A stretch of DNA of 64,000 nucleotides, taken from contig JBGGMV010000028.1 of the NCBI GenBank assembly GCA_041287865.1, positions 124,001-188,000 on the forward strand, given 5' to 3'. Positions 8,801-17,465 of this stretch are shown in pieces. The position numbers and the translations under genes were made by a program. Position 1 is the stretch's first letter. Each line of letters begins with the position of its first letter. Under the pieces are notes generated by a model. That model was not told the origin of the DNA, ran no database searches, and saw only the letters and a list, made by a program, of their open reading frames with translations. This DNA is from JAPWJZ01 sp041287865 (GTDB lineage: Bacteria > Pseudomonadota > Alphaproteobacteria > Micavibrionales > UBA2020).

Positions 8801-9345
8801 ATTTTCGGCTGTGTTGATTTTCGCTTCAGCGCTTCCTGCTGGTAAGCGGGCTTCGTAACCTTGGCGTTGAAATCGGCCAGCGCGTCATTGAGCGTGCGCG
8901 GCAGGTGCCGTGCGATATCGCCGCTGTACTTCCAGTAAAGCTGGTCGCGCTTGCGGTAACCCAGATAATCGCCGAAGCTTTTGTCGAGCGTGACGCCTTC
9001 GGGCGATTTGCGGTTGAAGGCGAATGAGTTGAATGCCGCGACTTTTTCAAGATCGGCCTCAAGCCCCTTCTGGCAGTAATGGCGATAGATGTAATTGCCG
9101 GGAAGATTGTTCGGGCGCGGCACAGTCACGTCGATGGCACTAAGGCGCCCTTCGGCCACGGCCTCATCAAGGCGCTGCTCCAGCGCGCGCGCTTTTACAA
9201 ACGGCGGATGATTTGCATCGGCCCAGGGCGGCACGATATCGATCCAGCCGAGACGCTTGGTGCCGTTCAGCAGCAATTCCGCCTCGATGCCGGCATGCGG
9301 CCCGATCACAGGAAGTTGCGCCCATATTTTTGTAAGAAAACCCAT
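8797..9345 (-). CDS. Hypothetical protein (182 aa)
   Basis: I see no known family. The protein is soluble with no signal sequence and has features such as LGWIDIVPPWADANHPPF, NYIYRHYCQKGLEADLEKV and GDYLGYRKRDQLYWKYSG. The C-terminus is basic (KRKSTQPKI). Convergent with hemY, it shares the last four bases. The ribosome site upstream of the ATG is weak (GGTAAGC). It may pair with the other soluble unknown 4110-4820, since both interrupt the heme cluster on the minus strand, but that is only a positional remark. Confidence 0.65.
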   Translation of the reverse strand: MGFLTKIWAQLPVIGPHAGIEAELLLNGTKRLGWIDIVPPWADANHPPFVKARALEQRLDEAVAEGRLSAIDVTVPRPNNLPGNYIYRHYCQKGLEADLEKVAAFNSFAFNRKSPEGVTLDKSFGDYLGYRKRDQLYWKYSGDIARHLPRTLNDALADFNAKVTKPAYQQEALKRKSTQPKI

Positions 9346-9401
9346 GCATTTAGCTTACCACACGGCTTGATTTATGGCAAATGAACGGGTGTTTTCCGCG
9401 C

Positions 9402-9581
9402 TTATCCGGCGGTTTGCGCCTTGGCCTTCGGAATCGTGATGCGCGTAAAACCGCGTTCGGTCGTGACACGATAATATTCGTGATAGTGCGGCTCGCACAT
9501 ATCGCGCATCTGTTCTTGAATCTGTTCCAGTCTTTGCAATGCGGTCGAATTGGCCGCGAACGGCTTGTAAACTTCTCTCAT
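9402..9581 (-). CDS. Small hypothetical protein (59 aa)
   Basis: I do not recognise this protein. Two in-frame ATGs exist at 9587 and 9581. I chose 9581 because AGGGG lies 6 nt before it and only 0-1 nt before the other. The sequence is MREVYKPFAANSTALQRLEQ, then IQEQMRDMCEPHYHEYYRV, then ERGFTRITIPKAKAQTAG. It is probably one amphipathic helix followed by a strand. No signal peptide is present. The downstream region 9588-9755 holds no gene. Confidence 0.5.
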   Translation of the reverse strand: MREVYKPFAANSTALQRLEQIQEQMRDMCEPHYHEYYRVTTERGFTRITIPKAKAQTAG

Positions 9582-9755
9582 AAACATCCCCTATTGATAG
9601 TCTTTTTTAAAACCCGAGGCGCAATGTAGAGGGATGCAGAGTCCGGCTCAAGAGTCTTTGCGGGTTTTTTTATTGCGAAGTTGCGCAGCTTTAGAATCAC
9701 GCCACAAGAGTTTGTGCGGATGCAGCGCAGCAAGGCACTAGTTGATTCGTAAAAC

Positions 9756-10538
9756 TTATATTTTGAGTTTCATGATCGGCTTGTAGAGCAGCAAGCCCGC
9801 GATAAAACCGCCGATATGCGTCGTCCAGGCGATCTCGCCTTCCGCGCCGCTCATGCCGAAGACGCCGAAGAACACCGCCATGCCGATCCAGATGGCGATA
9901 AAGGGCCAGGGGGAAATGCGCATGCCCTGCAACTGGCTGCTTTTATCCGTCATCATCAGGATGCAGACGCCGATCACGCCGCTGATGCCGCCCGACGCGC
10001 CGATCAGCGGCGTGGCGGCTGTCGCATAAATGGCGAAATGCGCCAGCGCGCCAGCAATGCCCGTCACCAGCAGCACGATCATCAATTTCTTCCCGCCGAA
10101 GTCGCGTTCAAATCCTGAACCGAAAGCCGCCAGCATCGCCACGTTCATGCCAAGGTGCAGCCAGCCGCCATGCAGCAGCATATGCGTGACAGGCGATATG
10201 ATCGCCTGCCAGCCGAATTCCATCCCGCCGGTATAGCGCGCGGGGATAAAAGCGCCGCTCAGGAAAATAAGGTCGCGCATCTCGGGCATGAAATGATCGA
10301 GCGCCGTCATCACCAGCTGGATCAGGATCAGCACAAGGCAGGTGATTTTGCTGACCGGCGGCAGGTTGAAAACCGGCTCATGCTTCGTCTTGCGCGCGCG
10401 TTCGGCGGCGTCATTGGCGGCGCGGATCTTCTCCATCTCGCGGCGCTCGGCCTCGGTGGGGAAGCGGGTGACGTTGGAAGGTTCTTCTTCCTTGTCGTGG
10501 CCGTTACCAGACCCGTTAAGCCCGTTGCTATTTCCCAT
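9756..10538 (-). CDS. Rhomboid-family intramembrane serine protease
   Basis: Rhomboids cut membrane proteins within or near the bilayer. The protein has ~six membrane helices after a charged cytosolic N-terminus (~80 aa, Glu/Arg rich). The signature residues are present: LHGGWLHLGMNVAML (the HxxxN oxyanion region), GASGGISGVIG with the catalytic Ser, and TTHIGGFIAGLLL with the catalytic His. I place the start at 10538 (MGNSNGLNG), with GGAA ~10 nt upstream; an upstream in-frame ATG at 10619 would add 27 residues without rhomboid character. The gene is divergent from the aminotransferase 10661-12022. The substrate is unknown. Confidence 0.9.
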   Translation of the reverse strand: MGNSNGLNGSGNGHDKEEEPSNVTRFPTEAERREMEKIRAANDAAERARKTKHEPVFNLPPVSKITCLVLILIQLVMTALDHFMPEMRDLIFLSGAFIPARYTGGMEFGWQAIISPVTHMLLHGGWLHLGMNVAMLAAFGSGFERDFGGKKLMIVLLVTGIAGALAHFAIYATAATPLIGASGGISGVIGVCILMMTDKSSQLQGMRISPWPFIAIWIGMAVFFGVFGMSGAEGEIAWTTHIGGFIAGLLLYKPIMKLKI

Positions 10539-10660
10539 ATTATAAATATTCCGGTTTGCTGCACCGCAACCCCATGGGGTTGCCATTTTAAGGCTCAGGC
10601 GAGTATGCTCTGGCCACAATTCGAATGCAAACGAGTCGACATTTCCAAGGATATGAAAAA

Positions 10661-12022
10661 ATGACCAAAGCCCTGAAAACCGCCTCAGCCGCCGGCGCCA
10701 AGCCCAACGATCTGGACGCGCACTTTATGCCCTATACGCCGCAGCGCCTGTTCAAGCAGAAGCCGCGCATGCTGACCGGCGCCAAGGGCATGTATTTCTT
10801 CTCCGACGACGGCCGCAAGCTGATCGACGCTTCGGCGGGTTTGTGGTGCGTGAACGCGGGCCACGGGCATCCGAAAATCGTGGAAGCCATCCAGAAGCAG
10901 GCGGCGGAACTTGATTACGCGCCCAGCTTCGCCTTCGGCCATCCGCTGGTGTTCCAGGCGGCATCGCGCCTTGTGGCGGAAATGCCGGGCGATATCGAGC
11001 ATTGCTTCTTCAGCAACTCGGGTTCTGAATCTGTCGACACCGCCGTGAAGCTGGCGATCGCCTACTGGCGCATGCGCGGCAAGGCGGCGAAAACGAAAAT
11101 CATTGCCCGCGAACGCGCTTATCACGGCGTGAACATCTGCGGCACGACGCTGGGCGGCATTCCCGGCAACCGGAAAATTTTCGGCTCGACCATGATGCAC
11201 AACGTCGACTGGATCAAGCACACGCATAACCTCGAGAAGAACGCGTTTTCGAAAGGCCAGCCGGCCTGGGGCGCGGAACTGGCCAACGACCTCGAAAGCG
11301 TGGTCGAGCTGCATGGCGCGGAAAACGTCGCGGCCGTGATCGTGGAGCCCGTTGCGGGCTCGACCGGCGTGCTGGTTCCTCCCAAAGGATATCTGGAGAA
11401 ACTGCGCGCGATCTGCGACAAGCACGATATTTTGCTGATCTTCGACGAAGTCATCACCGGCTGGGGCCGCCTCGGCAAGGCGACTGCCGCGGAATTCTTC
11501 AACGTGCTGCCCGACATCCTGACCTCGGCCAAGGGCATCAACTCCGGCACCGTGCCGATGGGCGCGACCTTCTGCCGCAAGGGCATCTATGACGCCTTTA
11601 TGCAGGGCGGCGAATACGGCCCCGAATTCGTGCACGGTTATACCTATTCCGGCCATCCTCTGGCTTGCGCCGCTGCGCTTGCGACTCAAGAGGTCTACAA
11701 GGAAGAAGGCCTGTTCGAAAACGCCACCAAGATGTCGAAGAAATGGGAAGACGCGCTGCACAGCCTTAAAGGCGCGCCGCACGTTATCGACATCCGCAAC
11801 ATCGGCCTGATGGGCGGCATTGAACTCGACCCCGGCACGCGCAACTTCCCCACCGAACCCAGCCGCGCGTTTGAAACCTTTGACAAGATGTATTGGGAAC
11901 ATGATGTCGTCTGCCGCTTCACCGGCAACACCATCGCCATGAGCCCGCCGCTGATCGTGACCGAAAGCCATATCGACGAAATCGTCACGAAACTGCGCAA
12001 GACGCTGGAAAGCGTGAAATGA
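10661..12022 (+). CDS. Class-III PLP aminotransferase, beta-alanine:pyruvate transaminase type
   Basis: The 453-aa enzyme moves an omega-amino group (for example of beta-alanine) to pyruvate using pyridoxal phosphate in the cytosol. Motifs: DLDAHFMPYTPQRLFKQKPR near the start (typical of the omega-APT subgroup), FFSNSGSESVDTAVKLA, ERAYHGVN, LIFDEVITGWGR with the PLP-ring Asp, and ILTSAKGINSG with the Schiff-base Lys. The ATG at 10661 has AAGGA upstream at ~10 nt; an earlier in-frame ATG (10625) adds 12 residues of no family character. A rho-independent terminator follows at once. The omega-transaminase class is certain; the exact substrate is less so. Confidence 0.93.
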   Translation: MTKALKTASAAGAKPNDLDAHFMPYTPQRLFKQKPRMLTGAKGMYFFSDDGRKLIDASAGLWCVNAGHGHPKIVEAIQKQAAELDYAPSFAFGHPLVFQAASRLVAEMPGDIEHCFFSNSGSESVDTAVKLAIAYWRMRGKAAKTKIIARERAYHGVNICGTTLGGIPGNRKIFGSTMMHNVDWIKHTHNLEKNAFSKGQPAWGAELANDLESVVELHGAENVAAVIVEPVAGSTGVLVPPKGYLEKLRAICDKHDILLIFDEVITGWGRLGKATAAEFFNVLPDILTSAKGINSGTVPMGATFCRKGIYDAFMQGGEYGPEFVHGYTYSGHPLACAAALATQEVYKEEGLFENATKMSKKWEDALHSLKGAPHVIDIRNIGLMGGIELDPGTRNFPTEPSRAFETFDKMYWEHDVVCRFTGNTIAMSPPLIVTESHIDEIVTKLRKTLESVK

Positions 12023-12025
12023 GAC

Positions 12026-12057
12026 AAAGAGGGGTAGGAAACTACCCCTCTTTTTTT
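12026..12057. terminator. Rho-independent terminator, probably bidirectional
   Basis: A 12-bp perfect stem (12026-12037 with 12042-12053) and a GAAA tetraloop are followed by a T run to 12057. It starts 3 nt after the aminotransferase stop. The right arm contains the amidase stop codon from the other strand, so it may serve both convergent genes. Confidence 0.9.
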
Positions 12058-13448
12058 GCCTCAAGCCACGGCGTGAAGCCGATCGCCTCTTCCACCGCCG
12101 CGCCCGCGCGCAAGAGGAAGGGATCGCGTAAGTATCCAGCCATCAGTTGCAGGCCTGCGGGTAAACCATCCTTGGTCATGCCCATGGGAATGGACAGCGC
12201 AGGCAGGCGCGCCAGATTTGCGGGCAGCGTAAAGGGCGTCCAATTGTCCCAGGGCTGGCCCTTGGCATCGTTCGGCATATTGATGCCGGCATCAAACGCC
12301 ACCATGGCCGTGGTGGGCGTCACCAGAATGTCGTAGCTGGAGAGCATTTCTTTAAAGTAAGCGCCGATATCCATGCGCGCGCGTTCGGCCCAGAGATAAT
12401 CTTTCATCAGCAGGCCCTGACCGCGCTTGCCCCAGTGGACGAAGCGCGGGTCCATCAGCTTGCGCGATTTTTCGGGGTATTCGCTGAGCGTATGCGCGGC
12501 AATGGCCATCCAGTGCGTGTTGAATACTTCGACGCCGCCGTGCGGAAGGTCGAGCTTCACTTCCTCCGCCGTGCCGAGTTTTTTCAGGATGGGCACGATG
12601 CTTTTGAAAATCTCTTTTACTTCGCTTGACGCCGAAATGCCGTCGATCGAGGTCGCATAGGCGATGCGCAGCTTCGGCAGCGGTTTCGCTAGCGCGGCAA
12701 CAAAGCCCTGCGGCGGCAGCGGCAGGGAGAACCAGTCGCGCGGGTCACTGCCCGACACCACATCCATCATCAGCGCGGCATCGGCCACGCTGCGCACCAC
12801 CGGCCCCGCCGACCAGAGCGTCGAGAATAATCCCGGCGGCAGCGCGGGGATCAGGCCGGGTGAAGGTTTAAAACCCACCACGCCCGAAAAACTGGCGGGG
12901 ATGCGCACAGATCCGCCCGCATCGGAGCCAAGGTTCAGCCAGGCCATGCCCGTCGCCGCGGCAACGGCAGCGCCGCCCGACGATCCGCCCGGCGTTTTTT
13001 TTACGTTCCACGGATTGCGCGTGATGCCCAGCAGCGGGCTGTCCGTCACGCCCTTGACGCCGAATTCGGGCATCGTCGTCTTGCCCAAAATGATCGCGCC
13101 CTGATCGCGCAAGTAAGTTACCGCCGGCGCGTCGTCACGCTGCGGCAGCGCGGCCATGGTTTTCGAGCCCTGCCGCGTCGGCCAGCCCTTAACATTGAAA
13201 CTGTCTTTTACGGTGACAGGAACGCCGTCCAGCAACCCCTTCTGCGCGCCCTTTTGCCAGCGGCGTTCGGACATTTTCGCCTGATGCAGCGCCGCCTGCC
13301 CGTCGAGGTAGGAAAAGGCGTTCAGCACGGGGTTGTATTTCAGGATTTGCTTGAGGCAGGACTCAACCGCCTCGACCGGTGAAAGCTTTTTCTTTTCATA
13401 GAGTTTCAGCAATTCCGGCGCTGACAGGGGGAGCGGGGAGGAAGGCAT
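12042..13448 (-). CDS. Amidase-signature family amidohydrolase
   Basis: The enzyme hydrolyses C-N amide bonds with the Ser-cisSer-Lys triad. All three are visible: Lys in VPVTVKDSFN, the cis-Ser in TPGGSSGGAAVAAATG, and the nucleophilic Ser in GSDAGGSVRIPASFSG. The length (468 aa) is normal for the family. I prefer the ATG at 13448 (MPSSPLPLSAPELLKLYE); a TTG at 13466 would add six residues. There is no signal peptide, so it is cytosolic. The substrate cannot be read from sequence, as the family includes aryl-amidases, 6-aminohexanoate-dimer hydrolases and others. Its 3' end lies inside the shared terminator. Confidence 0.93.
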   Translation of the reverse strand: MPSSPLPLSAPELLKLYEKKKLSPVEAVESCLKQILKYNPVLNAFSYLDGQAALHQAKMSERRWQKGAQKGLLDGVPVTVKDSFNVKGWPTRQGSKTMAALPQRDDAPAVTYLRDQGAIILGKTTMPEFGVKGVTDSPLLGITRNPWNVKKTPGGSSGGAAVAAATGMAWLNLGSDAGGSVRIPASFSGVVGFKPSPGLIPALPPGLFSTLWSAGPVVRSVADAALMMDVVSGSDPRDWFSLPLPPQGFVAALAKPLPKLRIAYATSIDGISASSEVKEIFKSIVPILKKLGTAEEVKLDLPHGGVEVFNTHWMAIAAHTLSEYPEKSRKLMDPRFVHWGKRGQGLLMKDYLWAERARMDIGAYFKEMLSSYDILVTPTTAMVAFDAGINMPNDAKGQPWDNWTPFTLPANLARLPALSIPMGMTKDGLPAGLQLMAGYLRDPFLLRAGAAVEEAIGFTPWLEAKKEG

Positions 13449-13574
13449 TATCTCTAATTCTTTCAATTGGTTATGTTTATACAGGCGTGCTTGCCGCAGG
13501 TTTTTACGGCGTTATATGATATAATAGCAAGAGGGAGCTTAGCTGGATACCGCTGTTTAATGGGAGCTGATGCC

Positions 13575-14420
13575 GTGAAGAATTTCCGTTTTGCCATGAC
13601 CGTTGTCGCCGGGCTTGCACTCTGTGGGCCCGCTATTTTCGTACCGGGCGCTGACGCGCTGGCACAGGGCTATAAACTGGCCGAGCCGCAGAGCGACGGC
13701 TATGGCACCATCATGCCGCCGTCGAAAAAGAAAAACAGCGCTGACGAGCCGCAGGGCTATCGCGGCGTGATCCCCGGCAAGATCGGCGACGAGCCGCAGA
13801 CGGGCGACCCTGCAACCGACCCCGTGAGCGACGAGCCCGACGAAGAGGTCGAGGATGCCGTGAAAAAACCCGTGGGCAAGCAGCCCGCCGCCACGCAGCA
13901 GCAGCAAAAACCGCGCGTCAGCACGCCGCGCGCGCGCGAACGCATCACCTACCAGCCCGGCAAGGGCCCGCGCACGCCGATGCTGTCGGCCGACCAGATG
14001 GCGCTGATCGCCAAGCTGACCGGCATGAAATTCGACCTGAAACAGCTGCCCGAAAACATGCGGGAAAGCATCAAGATCAACCCGAAGGTCTATAGCCTTG
14101 TGTCGTCGCCCGCGACCCGCATCGACGGGATGCTGCCCACCGAATACGGCGCGAAGCGCATGATCGACGTCAACCGCTACATGATCGAGCAGTCCAATTT
14201 CACGCCCGAGCGCAAAAAAGAGGCGCTGATCGACCTGATGATCCGCCTGCGCCAGCATGCCGACGCGCTGCGCCTGCGCCAGAACGTGCCGATCGAGCTT
14301 TACGCCCAGATGGGCGTGCCTGCGATCTATGTGCAGGAAGAAAAGGAAGGCGTGAACAAGGGCATCCAGCGCCTTGATGCCGCCATCAAGCAGATTTACG
14401 AAGAGCAGAAACAGCTCTGA
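13575..14420 (+). CDS. Secreted/periplasmic protein of unknown function (281 aa)
   Basis: A Sec signal peptide is clear from the GTG at 13575 (VKNFRFAMTVVAGLALCGPA... ending ADALAQG). I chose this start because GGGAG lies 8 nt upstream; ATG 13560 would put MGADA before it. After the signal come an acidic Pro/Asp-rich linker and a Gln run (residues ~75-115), then a helical domain at ~130-275 (MLSADQMALIAKLTGMKFDL, RKKEALIDLMIRLRQHAD). I do not recognise the domain. It lies 20 nt before a second secreted protein and probably forms an operon with it and the AlgH-like gene. Envelope location is inferred. Confidence 0.75.
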   Translation: MKNFRFAMTVVAGLALCGPAIFVPGADALAQGYKLAEPQSDGYGTIMPPSKKKNSADEPQGYRGVIPGKIGDEPQTGDPATDPVSDEPDEEVEDAVKKPVGKQPAATQQQQKPRVSTPRARERITYQPGKGPRTPMLSADQMALIAKLTGMKFDLKQLPENMRESIKINPKVYSLVSSPATRIDGMLPTEYGAKRMIDVNRYMIEQSNFTPERKKEALIDLMIRLRQHADALRLRQNVPIELYAQMGVPAIYVQEEKEGVNKGIQRLDAAIKQIYEEQKQL

Positions 14421-14440
14421 CACCCCCGGGAGGGCCGTCG

Positions 14441-15259
14441 ATGAATTACAGGTTATACCTTGCCGCGCTGCTGCTCGCAGGCTTTACCTTCACCGCGACA
14501 CCGGCGGCGGCGCAGGGTTACGCAGGTGTGCTGCCCGCTGAAAATGTCGATTCGTCCGATGACGGCGCGCTGCCCTTCACGGCCACCCAGATGGGCGCGC
14601 CGGCCGGCGGCAGCCAGGCGAATGTGACCGACGGCGGCGGCGCTGCGGCGGGCGGCGGCGAGAGCGGCAGTGAGGAACAGGCCTCGGCAGAGGGCGCGGA
14701 CGTCACGGAGGGCGAAGCGCCCGATCCGAGCGACATCTTCGGCCTGAACGGCGATACCACGCTGTCGACCGACGAGCAAAACCAGCCCACGGGCAAGACC
14801 GGCTTTATGGCGATGATCGGCGGGGATGAAAAATCCAAGGATCCGAAAGGAATCGACACCTATGTCGATGAGACGCCTACCGACCTCTACCGCGCGATGG
14901 AGGGCTCGGGTTCGGCGCAAAGCGAAGGCGAAAAGGCGCGCCTGCGCCTCAACCGCCAGCTGGAAGCCGCCCGGATCGAGCATGACAAGGAAATCGACGC
15001 GATGAACGCGGCGCGCATGCGCGATAACCAGATCAAGGCGCAGGAAGAAATGGACCGCATCACGGCCATCCAGCAAGAAGCCCTGACGAGAGTTCGCGAA
15101 GCGAATGGCACGGCCACAGACGAGGACTACGAGGCGCTGAATAGCGCCGGGACGCAGGAAAGCGATACCGGCACCGGCGAGGCCGTTGAAGGCGTGGCAG
15201 AAAGCGCCGAAGGCACGGAAGACCTTACCAGCGACGATAACGGCAAAGCCGCGGAATAA
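14441..15259 (+). CDS. Secreted acidic, coiled-coil protein of unknown function (272 aa)
   Basis: The signal peptide MNYRLYLAALLLAGFTFTAT ends at AAAQG. The mature part is Gly/Ala/Glu/Asp rich and low in complexity at ~40-100 and ~225-272, with a charged helical segment between (residues ~150-210: EKARLRLNRQLEAARIEHDK, IKAQEEMDRITAIQQEALTR), likely a coiled coil. A good ribosome site (GGGAGG) precedes the ATG. The neighbours are a secreted protein upstream and the AlgH-like membrane protein 2 nt downstream. I do not recognise a family; an envelope or surface role is a guess. Confidence 0.75.
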   Translation: MNYRLYLAALLLAGFTFTATPAAAQGYAGVLPAENVDSSDDGALPFTATQMGAPAGGSQANVTDGGGAAAGGGESGSEEQASAEGADVTEGEAPDPSDIFGLNGDTTLSTDEQNQPTGKTGFMAMIGGDEKSKDPKGIDTYVDETPTDLYRAMEGSGSAQSEGEKARLRLNRQLEAARIEHDKEIDAMNAARMRDNQIKAQEEMDRITAIQQEALTRVREANGTATDEDYEALNSAGTQESDTGTGEAVEGVAESAEGTEDLTSDDNGKAAE

Positions 15260-15261
15260 GC

Positions 15262-15828
15262 TTGAACATCCCCGCCGGACCCGAGAAAAAGCGCATCAGC
15301 CCGCACCTGCAGGGCGTCATCCTGATTTTGCTGGCGGTAGGGCTGCTCTGGGCGGGGCAGCATTTCGACATGACGGCGCAGCAGGCGCATCACCGCCTGC
15401 TGGTTTCCACAGCCAAGGCGCGCGGCGATGTGTTCGAGAAATCGGTGGTCTTCGTCATGCATCACCTTAAATCGGGCGCGACTGGAATCGTGCTCAACAA
15501 AAGCAGTGGCGGGCCTGTCGGGGCGGACAAGTTTTTCACGCTGCATACGCCTGAAGCGGCGACGCCGGAAACGGTGGAGCTGAAAGATCTTGGCGTCGCC
15601 CTGACCGAGGGCCGCGTGACCGGCAAAAAACTGCTGGCGCAGGTCCCGCCGCCCGCATGGCATGTCACGGTGCAGGGCTACGCGGGCTGGAGCGGCCGGC
15701 AGCTGGATCTGGAGATCGATCAGGGCGAATGGCGCATCATTCCCTTCGACAAGGATATTGTCCGGCTGAAGGGGCAAGCGATGTGGGACGCCGCCGACAA
15801 GCTGGCTGACGCGAAAGACAAAAAATAA
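15262..15828 (+). CDS. YqgE/AlgH-like domain protein with N-terminal membrane anchor
   Basis: The UPF0301 (YqgE/AlgH) pattern is present: DVFEKSVVFVMHHLKSGATG followed by IVLNK, and later GYAGWSGRQLDLEIDQGEW. Unlike typical cytosolic YqgE (~185 aa, no anchor), this 188-aa protein begins with a membrane helix (GVILILLAVGLLWAGQHF, residues ~18-36), so the domain is probably outside the cytoplasm. It uses a TTG start 2 nt after the previous stop; no ATG occurs until residue 37. The biochemical role of the family is unresolved. Its operon position after two secreted proteins supports an envelope location. Confidence 0.75.
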   Translation: MNIPAGPEKKRISPHLQGVILILLAVGLLWAGQHFDMTAQQAHHRLLVSTAKARGDVFEKSVVFVMHHLKSGATGIVLNKSSGGPVGADKFFTLHTPEAATPETVELKDLGVALTEGRVTGKKLLAQVPPPAWHVTVQGYAGWSGRQLDLEIDQGEWRIIPFDKDIVRLKGQAMWDAADKLADAKDKK

Positions 15829-15876
15829 TTTTCGTGATTACTTTTTCTTCTCGAAGTTGCAAGGCGTGCAACGCAA

Positions 15877-16182
15877 CTATTTTTTTGCAAAATTGCAGGG
15901 CGTGCAACGCACGACTTCGTCGTCCTTCATTTCATAGAACATGATGACGCCGCGCTCGATCGCTTCTTCCAGATAATCCTTGCGCAGGTCTTTCAGCACG
16001 GCGGATTTGTTGGCGGCCGTGATCAGCACGTCGCGCGGATTGTCGGGGCTGACCTTGAACTGCGCGGGCGCATCGACGCCGCCGTCGAAAGTGCCGATTT
16101 TGTTGATAAGGATGGTGACGCCGGTACGGGCGGCGAACATCACATCGTATTTGCTGATAACTTCAGGGCTTGAACCAGCCAT
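15877..16182 (-). CDS. Small hypothetical protein with CxxC tail (101 aa)
   Basis: I do not recognise this family. The sequence has MFAARTGVTILINKIGTFDG, SPDNPRDVLITAANKSAVLK and a C-terminal RCTPCNFAKK with a CxxC pair. A good ribosome site (GAGAGG) lies 8 nt before the ATG. Just after the TAG stop, in the same frame, LRCTPCNFEKKK then TAA repeats the tail, so the 3' end has been tandemly duplicated. The CxxC could bind metal or form a disulfide. There is no signal peptide. Confidence 0.7.
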   Translation of the reverse strand: MAGSSPEVISKYDVMFAARTGVTILINKIGTFDGGVDAPAQFKVSPDNPRDVLITAANKSAVLKDLRKDYLEEAIERGVIMFYEMKDDEVVRCTPCNFAKK

Positions 16183-16252
16183 GCAGACACCTCTCCATGC
16201 ATATTAGCCGAGTCTGTCTTAACAAATGGTTTTCAGCTATAATCAAAGGCGC

Positions 16253-16891
16253 ATGGAAAGTTTAGGTAAAATATTGCTGCGCGGACTGCCAAAAGGGCTG
16301 GAAATCGCGCTTTTACAACAGCTTGACGCCGAGGTAAGCGCCCGGCCTGCCGTCGGCTCAGACGGCCATGGGACAACTTCTGCCGCCGGCTCAGGCGGCC
16401 ATATCTACGATCTCGTCATACAGCCCGGGGATGGCGGTTTCGACCACCCTTTGGGCACGCCGGTGCTGTCGATCGACCTCACCCGCCGCCAGCGCCTTGG
16501 CCTGCTGCTGCGCACCGCGCGGCAAATGATCGAGGAGCCGTCATTGCACCTTGAGGATTTCAGAATCGGCCCCTGGCTGTTCCGCCCGCAGGAAAAAACG
16601 CTGGAGCAGCAGGACCAGCCGCCGGTAACGCTGACCGACAAGGAAGTGGATATTCTCTCCTATCTCGCCAAGTGCTCGGCTGGCGGCGTGACGGTCGGGC
16701 GCGAGGAACTGCTGCGGCGCGTCTGGGGCTATAGCGAAGGGGTCGATACGCATACGCTCGAAACCCACATCTACCGCCTGCGCCAGAAGATCGAGGAAAA
16801 AAACGGCGACGCCGCGCCGGCTGCCGCAGGTTCGCCGCAATCCCAGAATTTGCTGGTTACGCTGGAGGACGGCTACCGGCTGAATCTTTAG
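16253..16891 (+). CDS. OmpR/PhoB-type winged-helix DNA-binding protein without visible phospho-acceptor site
   Basis: Residues ~110-212 form a Trans_reg_C winged helix: LTDKEVDILSYLAKC, VGREELLRRVWGYSEGVDTH, LETHIYRLRQKIEE and a final LVTLEDGYRLNL. The N-terminal ~100 residues sit where a receiver domain would be, but I do not find the conserved Asp-Asp pocket, the phospho-acceptor Asp motif or the Lys motif; the segment is a degenerate receiver or something else. I start at ATG 16253 with AAAGG just upstream. The 3' end overlaps the opposite gene 16857-17465 by 35 nt. It is likely a transcription regulator controlled by something other than phosphorylation. Confidence 0.8.
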   Translation: MESLGKILLRGLPKGLEIALLQQLDAEVSARPAVGSDGHGTTSAAGSGGHIYDLVIQPGDGGFDHPLGTPVLSIDLTRRQRLGLLLRTARQMIEEPSLHLEDFRIGPWLFRPQEKTLEQQDQPPVTLTDKEVDILSYLAKCSAGGVTVGREELLRRVWGYSEGVDTHTLETHIYRLRQKIEEKNGDAAPAAAGSPQSQNLLVTLEDGYRLNL

Positions 16892-17465
16892 CCTCGGCCG
16901 CCTTCAGAAGCTTCGTCACCTCCTCCAGCACGCGGGCGCCTTTGCGGATATCATGCACCACCTGGTGCCTGTCCTTGCCCTTCACGCTGAGGCGTTTATC
17001 GGAGGCGATCGTCAGCACAAGATCCGACAGGCCGAAGAACACCTGCACCGGCCCGCGCCTGATGCGCGCCGACGAAATGTTGCGGTAGGGCTGGCTGATG
17101 CGGTCGCGCAGCATGAAGTTTTCGGTGAATTCCAGATGGTCCTTGTAAAAATCGTAGCGCACCGCGCGGCAGTCGAGCCAGCCGAAGAACCACTGCGGCA
17201 GGAAGATCAGCGCGATGACCGTGCCGATCACCCATTGCTCGGCTTCCTCGCCCTGCAGATTGAAAAAGTATTTCGCGCCCTTCATCAGCTCGGGCATCAG
17301 GAAGACCAGCACCATCAGCGATAACGCAAGGCGCACGGGATGGCGCAGCAATACGAGAAGCGGATTAAAGCGCGAACGCACGGAAAACACGGGTTTTTCG
17401 CGCGGCGCGTTGCTTTTCTGCCCTGCGACGGGTATCGCGGGTTTTGGCTGGCTGCCTTGCGGCAT
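16857..17465 (-). CDS. Membrane protein with bacterial PH (bPH2/YdbT-like) domain, copy 1
   Basis: The 202-aa protein has two membrane helices (residues ~42-60 VRLALSLMVLVFLMPEL and ~80-97 WVIGTVIALIFLPQWFFGWL), followed by a bPH2-type domain (YDFYKDHLEFTENFMLRDR, ISQPYRNISSARIRRGPVQ, FGLSDLVLTIAS). The family is membrane-bound with unknown ligands. The ATG overlaps the stop of the related upstream gene 17465-18067 (TGATG), so the pair is co-translated and probably works together. Confidence 0.8.
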   Translation of the reverse strand: MPQGSQPKPAIPVAGQKSNAPREKPVFSVRSRFNPLLVLLRHPVRLALSLMVLVFLMPELMKGAKYFFNLQGEEAEQWVIGTVIALIFLPQWFFGWLDCRAVRYDFYKDHLEFTENFMLRDRISQPYRNISSARIRRGPVQVFFGLSDLVLTIASDKRLSVKGKDRHQVVHDIRKGARVLEEVTKLLKAAEAKDSAGSRPPA

